64,000 nucleotides of DNA from Pseudofulvibacter geojedonensis (lineage in GTDB: Bacteria > Bacteroidota > Bacteroidia > Flavobacteriales > Flavobacteriaceae): contig NZ_JBHTJM010000002.1 in NCBI RefSeq assembly GCF_042675745.1, forward strand, positions 434,001 to 498,000. Reading direction: 5' to 3'. The position numbers and the translations under genes were made by a program. The notes under the pieces are model-generated. The model saw only the letters and a list, made by a program, of their open reading frames with translations, had not been told where the DNA came from and searched no databases. This document shows positions 26,101 to 34,964 of the stretch, in pieces. Position 1 is the stretch's first letter. Each line of letters opens with the position of its first letter.

Positions 26101-27872
26101 GAGTAAAAGCCACCAATAAGAGGACTATGAACTACCCCTCCTGTAGCGGTTGCTGTTAATACACCATTATTACTTGGATTATTAAATGTATTAGCACTAT
26201 TACACGATATAGGAGTTGTTTCTGTTAACCCAACTGTTAAAACTGGAGGTTCTGTGACGGTATAAGAACTCGATACAGTACAGCCATTTTGCGTAGTGGC
26301 TGTAGAATAATTCGCATCGAAAATCCTTAATGTATAAGTGCCTGCCCCCAAATTTGTTAAACCTATTCTATATCCAGAAGCTACATTTTGAGTTGTTGTC
26401 GTATTAACAATATTATTTGAGCTATCTCTCCACTCAAAAGTATAACTACCATCTCCTAAAGCAGTACCACCATTTATATCTACTAGAATGCTTCCATTTG
26501 TATATCCGTTAGCAGTCGCATTCTGAATATTCACTAAGTTAACAGATACCACTTCATTAGGCTGAGCTATAACAACAGTGATCTCTTTATCAGAACCATT
26601 ACCTAATTTTTCTACGCATAAATTAGCATCTCTAACCTTAATAGTATAAGAACCTGTTGATAAACTCGATAATGTATGGCTATTCGCATTAGCAAAATTA
26701 ACCCAACTTCCCCCATCTATTTGATACTGATAAGTTCCAATTCCTCCAGATGCTGAAATGTTTATGGAACCATCGTTTCCTCCATTACAGTATACATCGT
26801 TATTTTTAGTTGCAGTAAAACTTACTGCCGAAGGACTATTTATGGTAAATTGACTAGAGGTTTCTAAACTAGAAAAGACACCCGAAGTTTCTGTTTGGTA
26901 TTTTACCACATAATTAGCAGCTGGTAAGGGTAAAGGCCAAGTATAGGTATTGCCGGTTGCCAATGTAGTAGTTGACTCTTGATTAATTAATACTTCTGTA
27001 CCGCCGCCATCTATTCTATAAAGACTCATTAGTAATGTTTCTCCTGCATTTAAAGCCCTATTAAAAGTAGCCGTAAAACTACCATCACTTGTATAAGAAC
27101 ATTGTGTGTTGGTGGTGTTAAAAGACAATAACTGAGGAGAACATGATACTACTGTATAACTTATAATATTAGAAATAAAATTATTACAAGAAGTTAAATG
27201 AAGCCTAAATCTAACAGTATTTCCTGCAGATACTCCGGTAAGGTCGCTAACGTTAACGTTTATAGAAGTATCGTTTTGGTAAGCAGCCGGTAATGATTGC
27301 CAAGAACCACTACCTACAGAATATTCCCAATTAATTATAGGGTTATATGTAGTATCTAAATTTAAATCTATACTTAAAGGTGTACAGGTAAAAAAAGAAT
27401 TATTAGTAGGCTGTACTAATTGAATCTGTGGAGTTAGCTTTAATGTATTAATTTCATGATGGGTTGCAATAACATCGTAAGTATCATTAACAATATTAAG
27501 ACAATTATTTGTAATTGAATATTCTTTAGTGTAAGGAGAAGCTCCTATAAACTCAGTACCCGCAAAATTACTTATATGTGATTCTATCACAATTTTAGTA
27601 GCTTTTTTTCCAGAAAAGGTATAATCTATAATGACTGTTTGTGTTCCTCCAGCCTCTCCTGCTCCTGGATTTCCTACACTTGTTCTTGTCGATGGAACTT
27701 CTACTTCTGTATTATCATCAAAATGTAGTTTTATAGTACCATATCCCCAAGGTATAGGACTCAAAGATGGGTTAGCTGTTCCCAATCTTAAATCTCCTTG
27801 TAAATTAAAATCTTGAGCTAGACACCAAAAGCTACAAAGGCAGAAAATAATTAATAATAAAACTTTTTTCAT
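20142..27872 (-). CDS. giant SprB-repeat adhesin with T9SS C-terminal sorting domain
   Basis: The 2576-aa protein has a signal peptide (to about residue 20). Two Ig-like N-terminal domains extend to about 345, then 23 SprB-type repeats of about 75-105 residues (about 350-2320), and then one or two PKD-like modules. The C-terminal T9SS type A sorting domain contains HPNPSNGNF and ends in KIVIE. SprB-type proteins move or display at the surface of gliding flavobacteria, and the sorting domain predicts export by T9SS. The repeats show a strict three-part order described separately. It lies three bases after the fibronectin protein and overlaps the PKD lipoprotein gene. Confidence 0.92.
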   Translation of the reverse strand: MKKVLLLIIFCLCSFWCLAQDFNLQGDLRLGTANPSLSPIPWGYGTIKLHFDDNTEVEVPSTRTSVGNPGAGEAGGTQTVIIDYTFSGKKATKIVIESHISNFAGTEFIGASPYTKEYSITNNCLNIVNDTYDVIATHHEINTLKLTPQIQLVQPTNNSFFTCTPLSIDLNLDTTYNPIINWEYSVGSGSWQSLPAAYQNDTSINVNVSDLTGVSAGNTVRFRLHLTSCNNFISNIISYTVVSCSPQLLSFNTTNTQCSYTSDGSFTATFNRALNAGETLLMSLYRIDGGGTEVLINQESTTTLATGNTYTWPLPLPAANYVVKYQTETSGVFSSLETSSQFTINSPSAVSFTATKNNDVYCNGGNDGSINISASGGIGTYQYQIDGGSWVNFANANSHTLSSLSTGSYTIKVRDANLCVEKLGNGSDKEITVVIAQPNEVVSVNLVNIQNATANGYTNGSILVDINGGTALGDGSYTFEWRDSSNNIVNTTTTQNVASGYRIGLTNLGAGTYTLRIFDANYSTATTQNGCTVSSSYTVTEPPVLTVGLTETTPISCNSANTFNNPSNNGVLTATATGGVVHSPLIGGFYSYIYTWEKKDGAGVWQVLSGETTNQLTNVSAGEYAVRVEDANGIVVDSKVNGNGLIISEPTLLQVSLVKTDVFCNNGTDGSIDATITGGTGPYNILWNTGSTTEDLSNLVAGNYSVSITDARGCQAQASITINQPTIPLNISYNFSEPTTDGATDGWIQATITGGTPLSDGSYTFLWQDSSNTNLVAQVSAVVNANNYQLTLNNLGEGTYYLTIQDNNYGIAGNNTNCTVINSSLVINDPDPLSVSINLDNPISCNNSNTQNDPFSNGQLTANPVGGVQLPTGGYNYEWFVHNGSGFVSIGQNTATATSLSAGLYQVVITDNNGIQVFDTISLLQPDLLELNFTKQDIFCKGSVTGSIDITVSGGTPTYTYQWKDASGTQISTSEDVNNLGPGDYTITVTDNRGCKAIQVITITEPANALTIISNSVNNPSANMATDGSINVTVQGGTPPYTYEWQDATSATIGTTEDIAGLGDGTYTLIVKDANFNLTTSNSGCVVSEVFTLTEPAVLTAVININNSISCFGGSNGALQVIGNGGVAPYTYKWFEVNGGTPTSLGITSNVITNLSAGEYLVEVTDSNSITVQETITLSEPAELTVDNIAVTNILCFGNTTGTIDITIVGGSPPYTYFWSNGETTQDISTLIAGEYDVVITDSNNCQVTQNNIVVSQPSNAISITNSTVTPLTGFGTNNGAIDITVNGGTPSYSYQWVDSQGNLISNLQDISGLVAGTYQVTITDNNMCQTTETYVVTEPALLTVDAVQTQFNLCFNDTIATIQANVNGGVMPYQYAWYNMSDSATILGTGQTLSNLSAGTYGVTITDENGIQVSNTIIVTHPTELGITSSQVNVLCFGENTGLIDVTVNGGIPPYTYQWNTTETTEDINGLIAGNYTVTVFDNNNCSTSMSYTITQPSSILAISSSSLTNPTGFGLANGSVNITVVGGTTGYTYTWLDSNGNPLSESSSILSNVPAGTYTAVITDANNCTIQQSFTLNNPPQLSVVINETQIACNGGVGSLEAIGSGGVLNSGDNYNYEWYDNTNTLIGSNAILSGVSAGDYYVIVTDSNNIQVQANVTLTEPSVLNITNITVTNVLCYGESTGAIDIMVSGGTGVYTYQWSNGSVNQDITGLAAGDYTVTISDDNNCSVLQTITVVEPQLYDIVQVTLMRPSTGNSDGSISVEITGGVPNYTYEWYNESGTLLSQTLNSASVTNLITNLPIGTYTVVITDSAGCIHQDSFNLANPGELIANINQVQNISCNGGNDAQLEAITIGGAGGNQFVWYNAITNTPIGTNNPILSNVPAGTYYVVVSNADGLQEQSAVFEVVEPLPIDVNFVSNNVSCYQGNNGSITLNATGGTGVYEYRFRYNSGAYSAWLPFNGTSALMDVLVSGNYEAQVRDSNLCVYNDIINIDITEPNTLEINSTTITHVSGFGLSNGTINIAIEGGTSPYTISWVNEAGVSQASTSNVLSNIPAGNYTVIITDAQLCSISETFTVNEPSSLEVSIAIQNVLLCNGDSNGSLLATVMGGVPFTTGIPYLYSWFEVGNTTSIGSNVLMENIGAGSYYVVIEDQNGNTTQSSIIELTEPDALSIVFDSTYSGCGTDNDWTITTQVSGGTAPYTYSWNTGDNTGDINNVIPGTYLVIVTDSNGCELIQTYTVSPPSNLLSVQSNVTEITCNDVCEGEIELVVSGGVSPYIINWNTGDNLNYLQNLCAGEYSVIVTDQLGCEVQLDFILENAEEVIVDLGDDRTLCSGQSHDLDVTIQDLGATYNWTSDNGFSSNSPTVSLTQQGEYTINITTSSGCVITDTIQIWQSNVGINSQFLITTQAFAEEDIILVNTSNPVSENVQWFIPNEAEIIQEEDNTIVLRFDIPGIYEVTLRSFQGSCYQDYTKPIIVEEARDLPDVGDADEPFIISFNAHPNPSNGNFSVDVNLQETASISVRIYSLISNIPVDDRQVYGSSEYTFNYSLNLASGLYVILLETPKGSEIRKIVIE
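20900..26830 (-). repeat. 23 SprB-type repeats in seven A-B-C triplets
   Basis: The coding repeats follow a fixed cyclic order. Type A has a cysteine near its start and another near its end. Type B keeps only the end cysteine. Type C keeps only the start cysteine and has an NGI(Q)V-like sequence in place of the other. I count A-B-C seven times, then two more A-type repeats. One triplet is about 235-290 residues. Confidence 0.85.
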
Positions 27873-27875
27873 GAT

Positions 27876-30020
27876 TTAATATTTTACATTTATGGTAGCT
27901 ATTTTACTTACTCTACCATCTTTATAAACAGCCCTAAACATATAGACATACTCATTATTAGGTTGTACCTTAACGTCTACTAATCTTGTAACTGTAGGTA
28001 GCACATTTCTATACAAGCTCATTTTTTTTCCTTTTATCGTTTTATAAATTGCTATTTCTGCTACGTTTTCTTGCTTATATTTTTTCCAGTATAATTCAAT
28101 ATATCTAGCCTTTCTATCTACATAACTACTTATTCCCATAACAGGTGGTTGTAAACTTGTTTTAGGGATTACAATATTTACAGGAGGAGCTGGATCAGAC
28201 TCTAAATTACTTTCATCTTTTGCTATAATAGTATAACTATAACGATTACCCTGTTTTACATTTTCATCTATCCAGCTATCTAATTGAATGTTATTTATTG
28301 GTCCTTGTAACATTTCAACAGTATGCATTAATGTCCAATCTTTATCATTTTGTTCTTTTCTATATATTTCGTGTTTTACAACATCTTTACTTGAACTATT
28401 AGCCCATTTTAAATTTACAACTCCGTCTTTTACCTTGTAAGCTTTAAACACAGGCTGTGTAGGAGCTATAAAATCTGGTTTTTTAATTTCTAATATTTCA
28501 GAAGTCTTAGACATATTAAAACGCTGATCTACCGCTACGAGTGTATAGAAAACTTTAGGATTTAAATTTTTCACAGATATACTATCATAATATATTGTAC
28601 CTGTGTGAGGCGAAACCGTAATTTGAGAATATTCTTCATTTCTATTATTTCCTCTATAAACTCTATAACCTAGAATATCTTTTTCTTTATTTTCATCCCA
28701 TTTTAAAGTTACTATTCCCAAACTATCTATTACTCCTTTAAAACCAGTAGGTCTTACAGGTGGTATTGAATCTACAGGTTGTACCAAAGACGGAAATGAT
28801 GTACGACTACTTCCATTTTTTCCAATAGCGGTTATCGTTAAATAATTAGTAGGCTCTAAATCATTATATTGTATTTTTCTAGCTTCAGGAGGTATATTTT
28901 TCATAACCACCTTATAATTTCCTTTTACTTTATTGCTTCTACTTAATTCAAATCCTTTAATGTGTTCATTACCCTCTTCTAAAAACTCCCATTCTAGTAT
29001 AATGCGTTTATCGTCTAAATAGTGCTTGTTTGTAATTCTAGGTACGTATGCTAACACCTTTTTTCCTTGTCCTGAAATAACTTTAGAAATAGGACTTAAC
29101 TCTCCAAATGGAGTTTTTCCTATTACCCTATAAAAGTAATCTTTACCATTGGTTACAGAATCTATATAGAACATACGTTTAGCATCTGTTTTATCACTAT
29201 TATTCAAACTAGTTAGGGGTAATTTATTTAGCCTTATAAAGTTTTTCCCATCGTAAGACCTTTCTATATAATAACTATTATATAACTCTTTATGTATAGC
29301 ATAGTTCCAGCTAAGCATAGCTTTTCCATCTAAAAAAGTTCCCGCTAAATCTAATGGTTTTGGTAATTGCTCATAATCTTCTAACCCCACAAAAACTCCT
29401 CCCTCTGCTATTGTTAGTTCTTCTTGAGGAACCAAAGAACTTATTTTATATACATATTTCTCATTAGGCAAAACAGTATTATCTACTAATGCTAATCCTG
29501 CCATTTCTGCCACATTAAAATCCTGATCTGCAGCATATAAACCCCAAGTAAAACGTTGTTCTTGTTCTTCTGCCAAATTTACAATAGCAGATAATTCATC
29601 TATTCCTTCCACTTCAAAAGTATCACCATATAAAGATTGAGCCATTACTGCAGCGTTATCATTTTCTTCTATTAACGCCATCCAACTCTCTAATACTTTT
29701 GGTTTAAAAATTCCTAAGTCCTTTTCTATTGGTATGGAAAGTGTACTCTTATTTCTAGTTATTGTATAACGTTTTACCAAATAACCATACTTATTTAATT
29801 TACGCCAAGCATTGCTTTTAGTAACTGCCCAGCGTAACATAATACTACCATTCTTTTGAGGTCTTGATAAAACCACTATCTGAGGATTTTCTACAGCTAA
29901 TGTATCTTGAACTTGTTGGGCATTCACATTAAAAAACAATAAGCTTATAATAACATATAATAAAAACACCTTATACTTATTGGTAAAAAAACTCTTATTA
30001 TTCTCTTTTTTAAATTTCAT
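27876..30020 (-). CDS. secreted fibronectin type III repeat protein
   Basis: The 714-aa protein has a long N-terminal signal peptide (cleavage near NVNAQ, about residue 34). At least four fibronectin-III-like modules are visible through the repeated 'GLVTLKW..n..kDILGYRVYR' pattern, for example near residues 430-460, 530-560 and 630-650. The N-terminal 200 residues are less clear. It has no T9SS sorting domain or lipobox. It overlaps the stop of the upstream 1569-aa gene by one base (TAATG) and is followed after three bases by the adhesin gene. A scaffolding role in the surface assembly is inferred. Confidence 0.82.
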   Translation of the reverse strand: MKFKKENNKSFFTNKYKVFLLYVIISLLFFNVNAQQVQDTLAVENPQIVVLSRPQKNGSIMLRWAVTKSNAWRKLNKYGYLVKRYTITRNKSTLSIPIEKDLGIFKPKVLESWMALIEENDNAAVMAQSLYGDTFEVEGIDELSAIVNLAEEQEQRFTWGLYAADQDFNVAEMAGLALVDNTVLPNEKYVYKISSLVPQEELTIAEGGVFVGLEDYEQLPKPLDLAGTFLDGKAMLSWNYAIHKELYNSYYIERSYDGKNFIRLNKLPLTSLNNSDKTDAKRMFYIDSVTNGKDYFYRVIGKTPFGELSPISKVISGQGKKVLAYVPRITNKHYLDDKRIILEWEFLEEGNEHIKGFELSRSNKVKGNYKVVMKNIPPEARKIQYNDLEPTNYLTITAIGKNGSSRTSFPSLVQPVDSIPPVRPTGFKGVIDSLGIVTLKWDENKEKDILGYRVYRGNNRNEEYSQITVSPHTGTIYYDSISVKNLNPKVFYTLVAVDQRFNMSKTSEILEIKKPDFIAPTQPVFKAYKVKDGVVNLKWANSSSKDVVKHEIYRKEQNDKDWTLMHTVEMLQGPINNIQLDSWIDENVKQGNRYSYTIIAKDESNLESDPAPPVNIVIPKTSLQPPVMGISSYVDRKARYIELYWKKYKQENVAEIAIYKTIKGKKMSLYRNVLPTVTRLVDVKVQPNNEYVYMFRAVYKDGRVSKIATINVKY

Positions 30021-33000
30021 TAAAATGGGTTTGTATATTTAAAAATAGTAGATGTTCCTTCTATAGAACCTGGCAATGTGTATTGCATTTTAACGTTATA
30101 GTCCCCTGTTTTTATTGAAGGAAACACTCCGTTTATAATGTAATTATATTGCTGAATTTGACTTTGATATCCTTCAGGGTTTACTAAATATTTATTCACT
30201 ATTTTATATTGTATATCTATAAAATCTTGTTTATAAAAATATGGCAAATGATATCTGTATGGAATTCTTGTATTCAATAATGAATAAGATGAATTGTTTT
30301 CTAAATGACTAGTATACCATGTTAAAATATTTAATGCTTTATTAGGAGGGAATCCAAATTCACTCACATCTCTATCTACTGTAAATTCAGGCTCTAAAGG
30401 ATATTCTTGATATATTAAAGGGTCAATATCATTAGTAAAGTAAGTATCATCTAAAACTGCCTCAACAGAAACTAAAGGTTGATAATTGGTATAATCTCCA
30501 CCATTTAATTCAATTAATTCAAATTGTTCAGAATCCTGAACATCTGTTTGAATTGCATGAACATCTGAAAAAATAGGTTCTAGATAATGTTGAGTTGCGC
30601 TTTTAGCATTTATTTTCTCTGCAAAAGTATTATAACTACTAGTAATAAAACTATAATTCAAAACTTCTACATTAATATGGTCTTGAACTATTAACTCAGC
30701 TTGGTTATTTAAAACTTCTATTGTATTACCTTCCTGACCTGTCTCTACAGTATCATAATTTTCTTGCTCATCATTATTACTTGTTTCTTGCTCAGAAGGT
30801 TTACTTAAAACTTTAATTGTGTATTTTTTTTGATTTATTAGGTTTGGTAAATCAAATTTTAATTGTTTTTCTTCTTTATTGTAAGTTAATCCAGTTCCCT
30901 CTTCTATTCCTAAGTCACTTTCAAATTGAATCGTCTGAACCCAATCTGTTTCTGGTGTGAATAAGTAAGGCTGTCCTCTCTCTAATTTCACATACCCATA
31001 ATTATATTCATCTTTATAAAGATAATTTTGATTGACAACAGGATAACAATACTCAATATTAGTTAATGGTATATAATCTGGAGCCTCACCAGTTGTAAAA
31101 CTAGTTTCTTCTTCCTCCTTTGCTGGTTGTCCGTCTTGTGATAAAGTAACCCAAGTTCCGCCTTGCTTCTCCTGAAAACTAACTGCTACTTTTACATTTA
31201 CTGAAGTATTTGGTGGTAAAGCATCAAAAGACACAAAATTAGCTACATCAGAATTTTCATTCCATTCTATTTCACCTGGAATTGATTCCCCATTATTAGT
31301 TACTTTATACTCATCTAATAAAATCCTATATATTTTTATTCCTTGATCATCTTCTAATTCAAAAGGAGTATTAATACGCATATTAAAAACAGCCTGAGGA
31401 ACAGTAAATACATCCAATTCGTTCGCATTATCATCCGGTTTTAAATCTGAAATAACTTTTATTCCGTTTAGAGGAGCTCCACCTATAATATCACATTCTT
31501 CTCCTAATTCAATTTTAAACCTGAATCGTCCTTTTACTAAACCACCAAGTACACTAAAATGCCCCCCTAAATATCCCTTAAACCAAGCTGGGTTTGGTAA
31601 TTTAGCTTGTAATAAAACTGCAGCTCCCGCTTTAATTATAGGTATTTTTTTACGAATAAAAAGAAGCTTGATTTTTATTCCTAATTCACCTTGTAAATAA
31701 GCATAAGATTGCCCATTTGCATACCAACCATCTATACCTATTTGTCCACTTCCATTACAAGCAGTTTCCCCATAATCTTTTATCATAATATCAAACCCTA
31801 ATCCAGCTTGAAAACGAGCATAAAAAACTAAAAATGTCATATCTCCAGTGTCTACACTAAAGTCCATTCCAAAAGCAAAACCACGACCTTCTCCTAAAGC
31901 ATTTAGATCTCTCATATAATCTAAAGACTCAATATCTTCTCCTAAAATTTCTGCTACAATTGCTGGTGGAGGTGGACTTCCAGGAATATTATCTCCTATC
32001 ATTAAATAAGACGTGGATTGAATGTTAAAACTACCCAATCCTAACTTTAACCCCACTCGATCTGTTGGTGTTCCCATATGTAAATACCATTCATCTGGTG
32101 CAGCATGAAATACTGCCCAACCAGCTCTTCCTTGTGGTCCAACTCCTTGAAAGAAACCTCCAGGGGTATTGACAAAAACTTCCATCTCACTATGAAAAAC
32201 ATTATTCTGAAAATCCATTTCCATTGAAAAATGAGCATCAATTCCTACATCAAAAGTAAGTCCGTCTTGAGGAAAAGCTACTTTACTATAATCTACTAAG
32301 TTACTTTCTTTAAGACTCTGCATAGCAGAATTATTTTCACCAAATCCGTTTATTTTATTTTCCATAGCAGTTAACTTATCTTTAAACTTGTCTCCAAATT
32401 TAAAATCAAGTGCTTTTACTATGTGACCTTCTCCAAAAAACAAAACCCTGTTAAGTCCTCCATAATTATTAAATGCCATTTCAAATCCTACTTTACCATT
32501 GAAAGCTTTTTCATTTGCTAAAGCAAAACCTAATAATGCTCTAAAACCCAATCCTGAATTAGCGTCTGGTATATATGATTGTCCAGAAGGAATCATTGAT
32601 GAATAGTTCCCTGGAGCTTTGGTCATCCTATAATAAGCTCCTCCCCCGAAACCATTTACTATTGCTGGTCCTATATAAATTTTGGTTGGAGAATTTGAAA
32701 GATCTGCATAGGCATCTACATACCAATATCTAAAGTCAGTTTTCCCAAACCATGCTGAAGCATCTACACTAATCCCATTAAAAGTTGCTCCTAACTCTCC
32801 GTAAAATCCATCTCCATAAACAGGATCATTATCTTTTATATCTACAAAACCTTCAATTTGTATAGATCCCAAATCTGCTGCTAAAGAAATACGGTTTATC
32901 TTCAAATGGTTATATTTCCATCTACTTAACCCTTCTTCTTCATTAAAGGTTCCTACAACCGAAATATTTGTACCACCTGAAAAACCTCCAGACATCATAT

Positions 33001-34729
33001 TAACTGTGACTCCAAAATGTAAAGATGCTTCATCATTATTCGCTGTAACACCTATATCAGAGAGTGTAACTGGAAAATTTGCAAACTTAACTTCTCCATT
33101 ATACCCCATATAATCCACTTGAAAATATGGTGATACTGTTTGCAATTGTAGATTCTGAAAAGTAACTCCTTTAAAATCTACTGTTCCTTTTTCAGGATCA
33201 GAAGTACTATTACTTCCTTTTATTGCTAAATTACCATGAAGAACAGCTTTTGGCTTAAACTTATCCTCAGCCACTCTTAATTCAACATATGAATTTTGTG
33301 TTAGAGTTGCCTTAGCTTTAAAAACATTAAACGATAACGTATCTTGGGTTCTTACTGTTAATAAATACTCATCATTTATTGGGTCTATTAATGCTTCATA
33401 GGCCAATATTTTTGAATTAGAATTGATTTCTTCTTCATTTTGAAGCTCTTCTTCAGTTACTTCCTCTGAAACTGGCAAAACAATTTTCCCATCAAAACCA
33501 GCTCCAGATATATTATTTGCTATTAAATCTACTTCTATATGATCTACAGAAAATTGCCATTTAGAAGCATGTCCTTCATTTAAAGGTAAAATATTATCTA
33601 CTGAAAAACTCCCTGAAACCCCCATATTATCAATCAATAAATGAGTTGCTTCGAAGGTTATTCGTTCTTCATTTTGTCTTCTTTTAAACTGTTCTGGAAG
33701 GACAACTGTTAAAGAGTTTACATATATTCCTCTCCATAGCTCTTCATTACCCGGAATCAAGTATTGCTGATAATCTTCTGGAAAAACAACATTAGAGGAA
33801 TTTCTAATATCACTAAAATCAAATACTGCAGTATTTAATTCAAATATAAGACCTGCTTTCCCCGCTTCTGAATTAGCATTTTCATTGGTCATTTGAAATG
33901 GGGGTAAACTCACCTCAACCAATATATCATTCCAATCACTCACAATAGCTTGAAAATCACCAGAAACTTTTTCATTTTCATCTAAAATAAGATTATAGTT
34001 ACTATCTACTGGCTCCAGTAAATTTCTAGAAAAAACAACTTCTGCATTAATCCCTAATTCTTTAAATCCACCACAATCGATAGTTACATATGATGAATTT
34101 TCTATATCTATATTACCATCCGACAAGTCATAGCCTCCTTTAAGAACTACCATTGAATTCCCTCCATTAATTGGTATCGGAACATCACCTAACAATACTA
34201 AATTAGCCTCTCCGTAAATTCCTCCTTTGTGAGATATTTTAATACTATCCGATCCAAAGAAAAGCTCTTTTTGATTCCCTTGTGAATCTAATTGAGGGAT
34301 TGTTATTCTAACAAATGCGCTTACTTCTGTAAAAGTTGGAGTTAAATGTGCCTTGTTTATAGCCAATGTATAGGTAACATTTCCTATTTCTTTTTTAACA
34401 CCTACAGGTAAAGCTAACATTTCATCTGAAGATACTAAACTCACATAGTTTTGAGATAACTCTAGATCTTCTAAGACAGATTTTGCTTCAAGAATTTGAC
34501 TATTGGTTATACTATCTAATGAATAGTTTTTTATTAAGTATTCATTATTAAAGTCATTTAACTTATATTTATTAGTTATTTGTCCCCCTAACTCTTTACT
34601 TAAATCAGCTAATGATTTGGTTTTATGTATAACACTTTTATAATTTGTAATCGAATCTTTATTATGAGAAAATGCAAATAGCTGAATAACCACTAAATAA
34701 GTTATGCAAAAAATCTTATATTTATTCAT
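30020..34729 (-). CDS. very large exported beta-rich protein, first gene of the adhesin/toxin operon
   Basis: I chose the ATG at 34729 because it gives a normal signal peptide (MNKYKIF to FAFS). The resulting protein is 1569 aa. I do not recognise a family. Residues 70-550 read as repeated beta-sandwich-like modules, 550-900 are rich in short glycine-aromatic strands (GGAYYRM, FNNYGGLNRVLFFGEG), and 1150-1300 contains a fibronectin-like segment. The last 250 residues are acidic and polar. It lacks a T9SS sorting signal and a lipobox. As the promoter-proximal gene of an eight-gene unit it may be the core structural or transport component. Confidence 0.75.
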   Translation of the reverse strand: MNKYKIFCITYLVVIQLFAFSHNKDSITNYKSVIHKTKSLADLSKELGGQITNKYKLNDFNNEYLIKNYSLDSITNSQILEAKSVLEDLELSQNYVSLVSSDEMLALPVGVKKEIGNVTYTLAINKAHLTPTFTEVSAFVRITIPQLDSQGNQKELFFGSDSIKISHKGGIYGEANLVLLGDVPIPINGGNSMVVLKGGYDLSDGNIDIENSSYVTIDCGGFKELGINAEVVFSRNLLEPVDSNYNLILDENEKVSGDFQAIVSDWNDILVEVSLPPFQMTNENANSEAGKAGLIFELNTAVFDFSDIRNSSNVVFPEDYQQYLIPGNEELWRGIYVNSLTVVLPEQFKRRQNEERITFEATHLLIDNMGVSGSFSVDNILPLNEGHASKWQFSVDHIEVDLIANNISGAGFDGKIVLPVSEEVTEEELQNEEEINSNSKILAYEALIDPINDEYLLTVRTQDTLSFNVFKAKATLTQNSYVELRVAEDKFKPKAVLHGNLAIKGSNSTSDPEKGTVDFKGVTFQNLQLQTVSPYFQVDYMGYNGEVKFANFPVTLSDIGVTANNDEASLHFGVTVNMMSGGFSGGTNISVVGTFNEEEGLSRWKYNHLKINRISLAADLGSIQIEGFVDIKDNDPVYGDGFYGELGATFNGISVDASAWFGKTDFRYWYVDAYADLSNSPTKIYIGPAIVNGFGGGAYYRMTKAPGNYSSMIPSGQSYIPDANSGLGFRALLGFALANEKAFNGKVGFEMAFNNYGGLNRVLFFGEGHIVKALDFKFGDKFKDKLTAMENKINGFGENNSAMQSLKESNLVDYSKVAFPQDGLTFDVGIDAHFSMEMDFQNNVFHSEMEVFVNTPGGFFQGVGPQGRAGWAVFHAAPDEWYLHMGTPTDRVGLKLGLGSFNIQSTSYLMIGDNIPGSPPPPAIVAEILGEDIESLDYMRDLNALGEGRGFAFGMDFSVDTGDMTFLVFYARFQAGLGFDIMIKDYGETACNGSGQIGIDGWYANGQSYAYLQGELGIKIKLLFIRKKIPIIKAGAAVLLQAKLPNPAWFKGYLGGHFSVLGGLVKGRFRFKIELGEECDIIGGAPLNGIKVISDLKPDDNANELDVFTVPQAVFNMRINTPFELEDDQGIKIYRILLDEYKVTNNGESIPGEIEWNENSDVANFVSFDALPPNTSVNVKVAVSFQEKQGGTWVTLSQDGQPAKEEEETSFTTGEAPDYIPLTNIEYCYPVVNQNYLYKDEYNYGYVKLERGQPYLFTPETDWVQTIQFESDLGIEEGTGLTYNKEEKQLKFDLPNLINQKKYTIKVLSKPSEQETSNNDEQENYDTVETGQEGNTIEVLNNQAELIVQDHINVEVLNYSFITSSYNTFAEKINAKSATQHYLEPIFSDVHAIQTDVQDSEQFELIELNGGDYTNYQPLVSVEAVLDDTYFTNDIDPLIYQEYPLEPEFTVDRDVSEFGFPPNKALNILTWYTSHLENNSSYSLLNTRIPYRYHLPYFYKQDFIDIQYKIVNKYLVNPEGYQSQIQQYNYIINGVFPSIKTGDYNVKMQYTLPGSIEGTSTIFKYTNPF

Positions 34730-34820
34730 ATTAACACATAAAAAATTACAAAATAGACTACGGCAAATAAACAAAAAAATACTATAACTGATTTAAAATT
34801 TTATACATCAATATCATTTA

Positions 34821-34964
34821 ATTTGTACTTTTACTTTCTAATTTAATCGTTTGAAAACTCAAAAAAAATATTCACTGATATTTCTCTTATTAGTACTTAT
34901 ATTGATAATTCTTATTTTCACCAATATAAGTTTAGGTTCTATTTATATTCCTATAGATGGTATT
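34821..34964 (+). repeat. btuC upstream region and 5' end, partner of the repeat at 9886
   Basis: This is the intact-gene copy of the segment found at 9886-10027, including the TTG start at 34851 and codons 1-38. The two copies now flank the adhesin/toxin operon. Confidence 0.85.
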
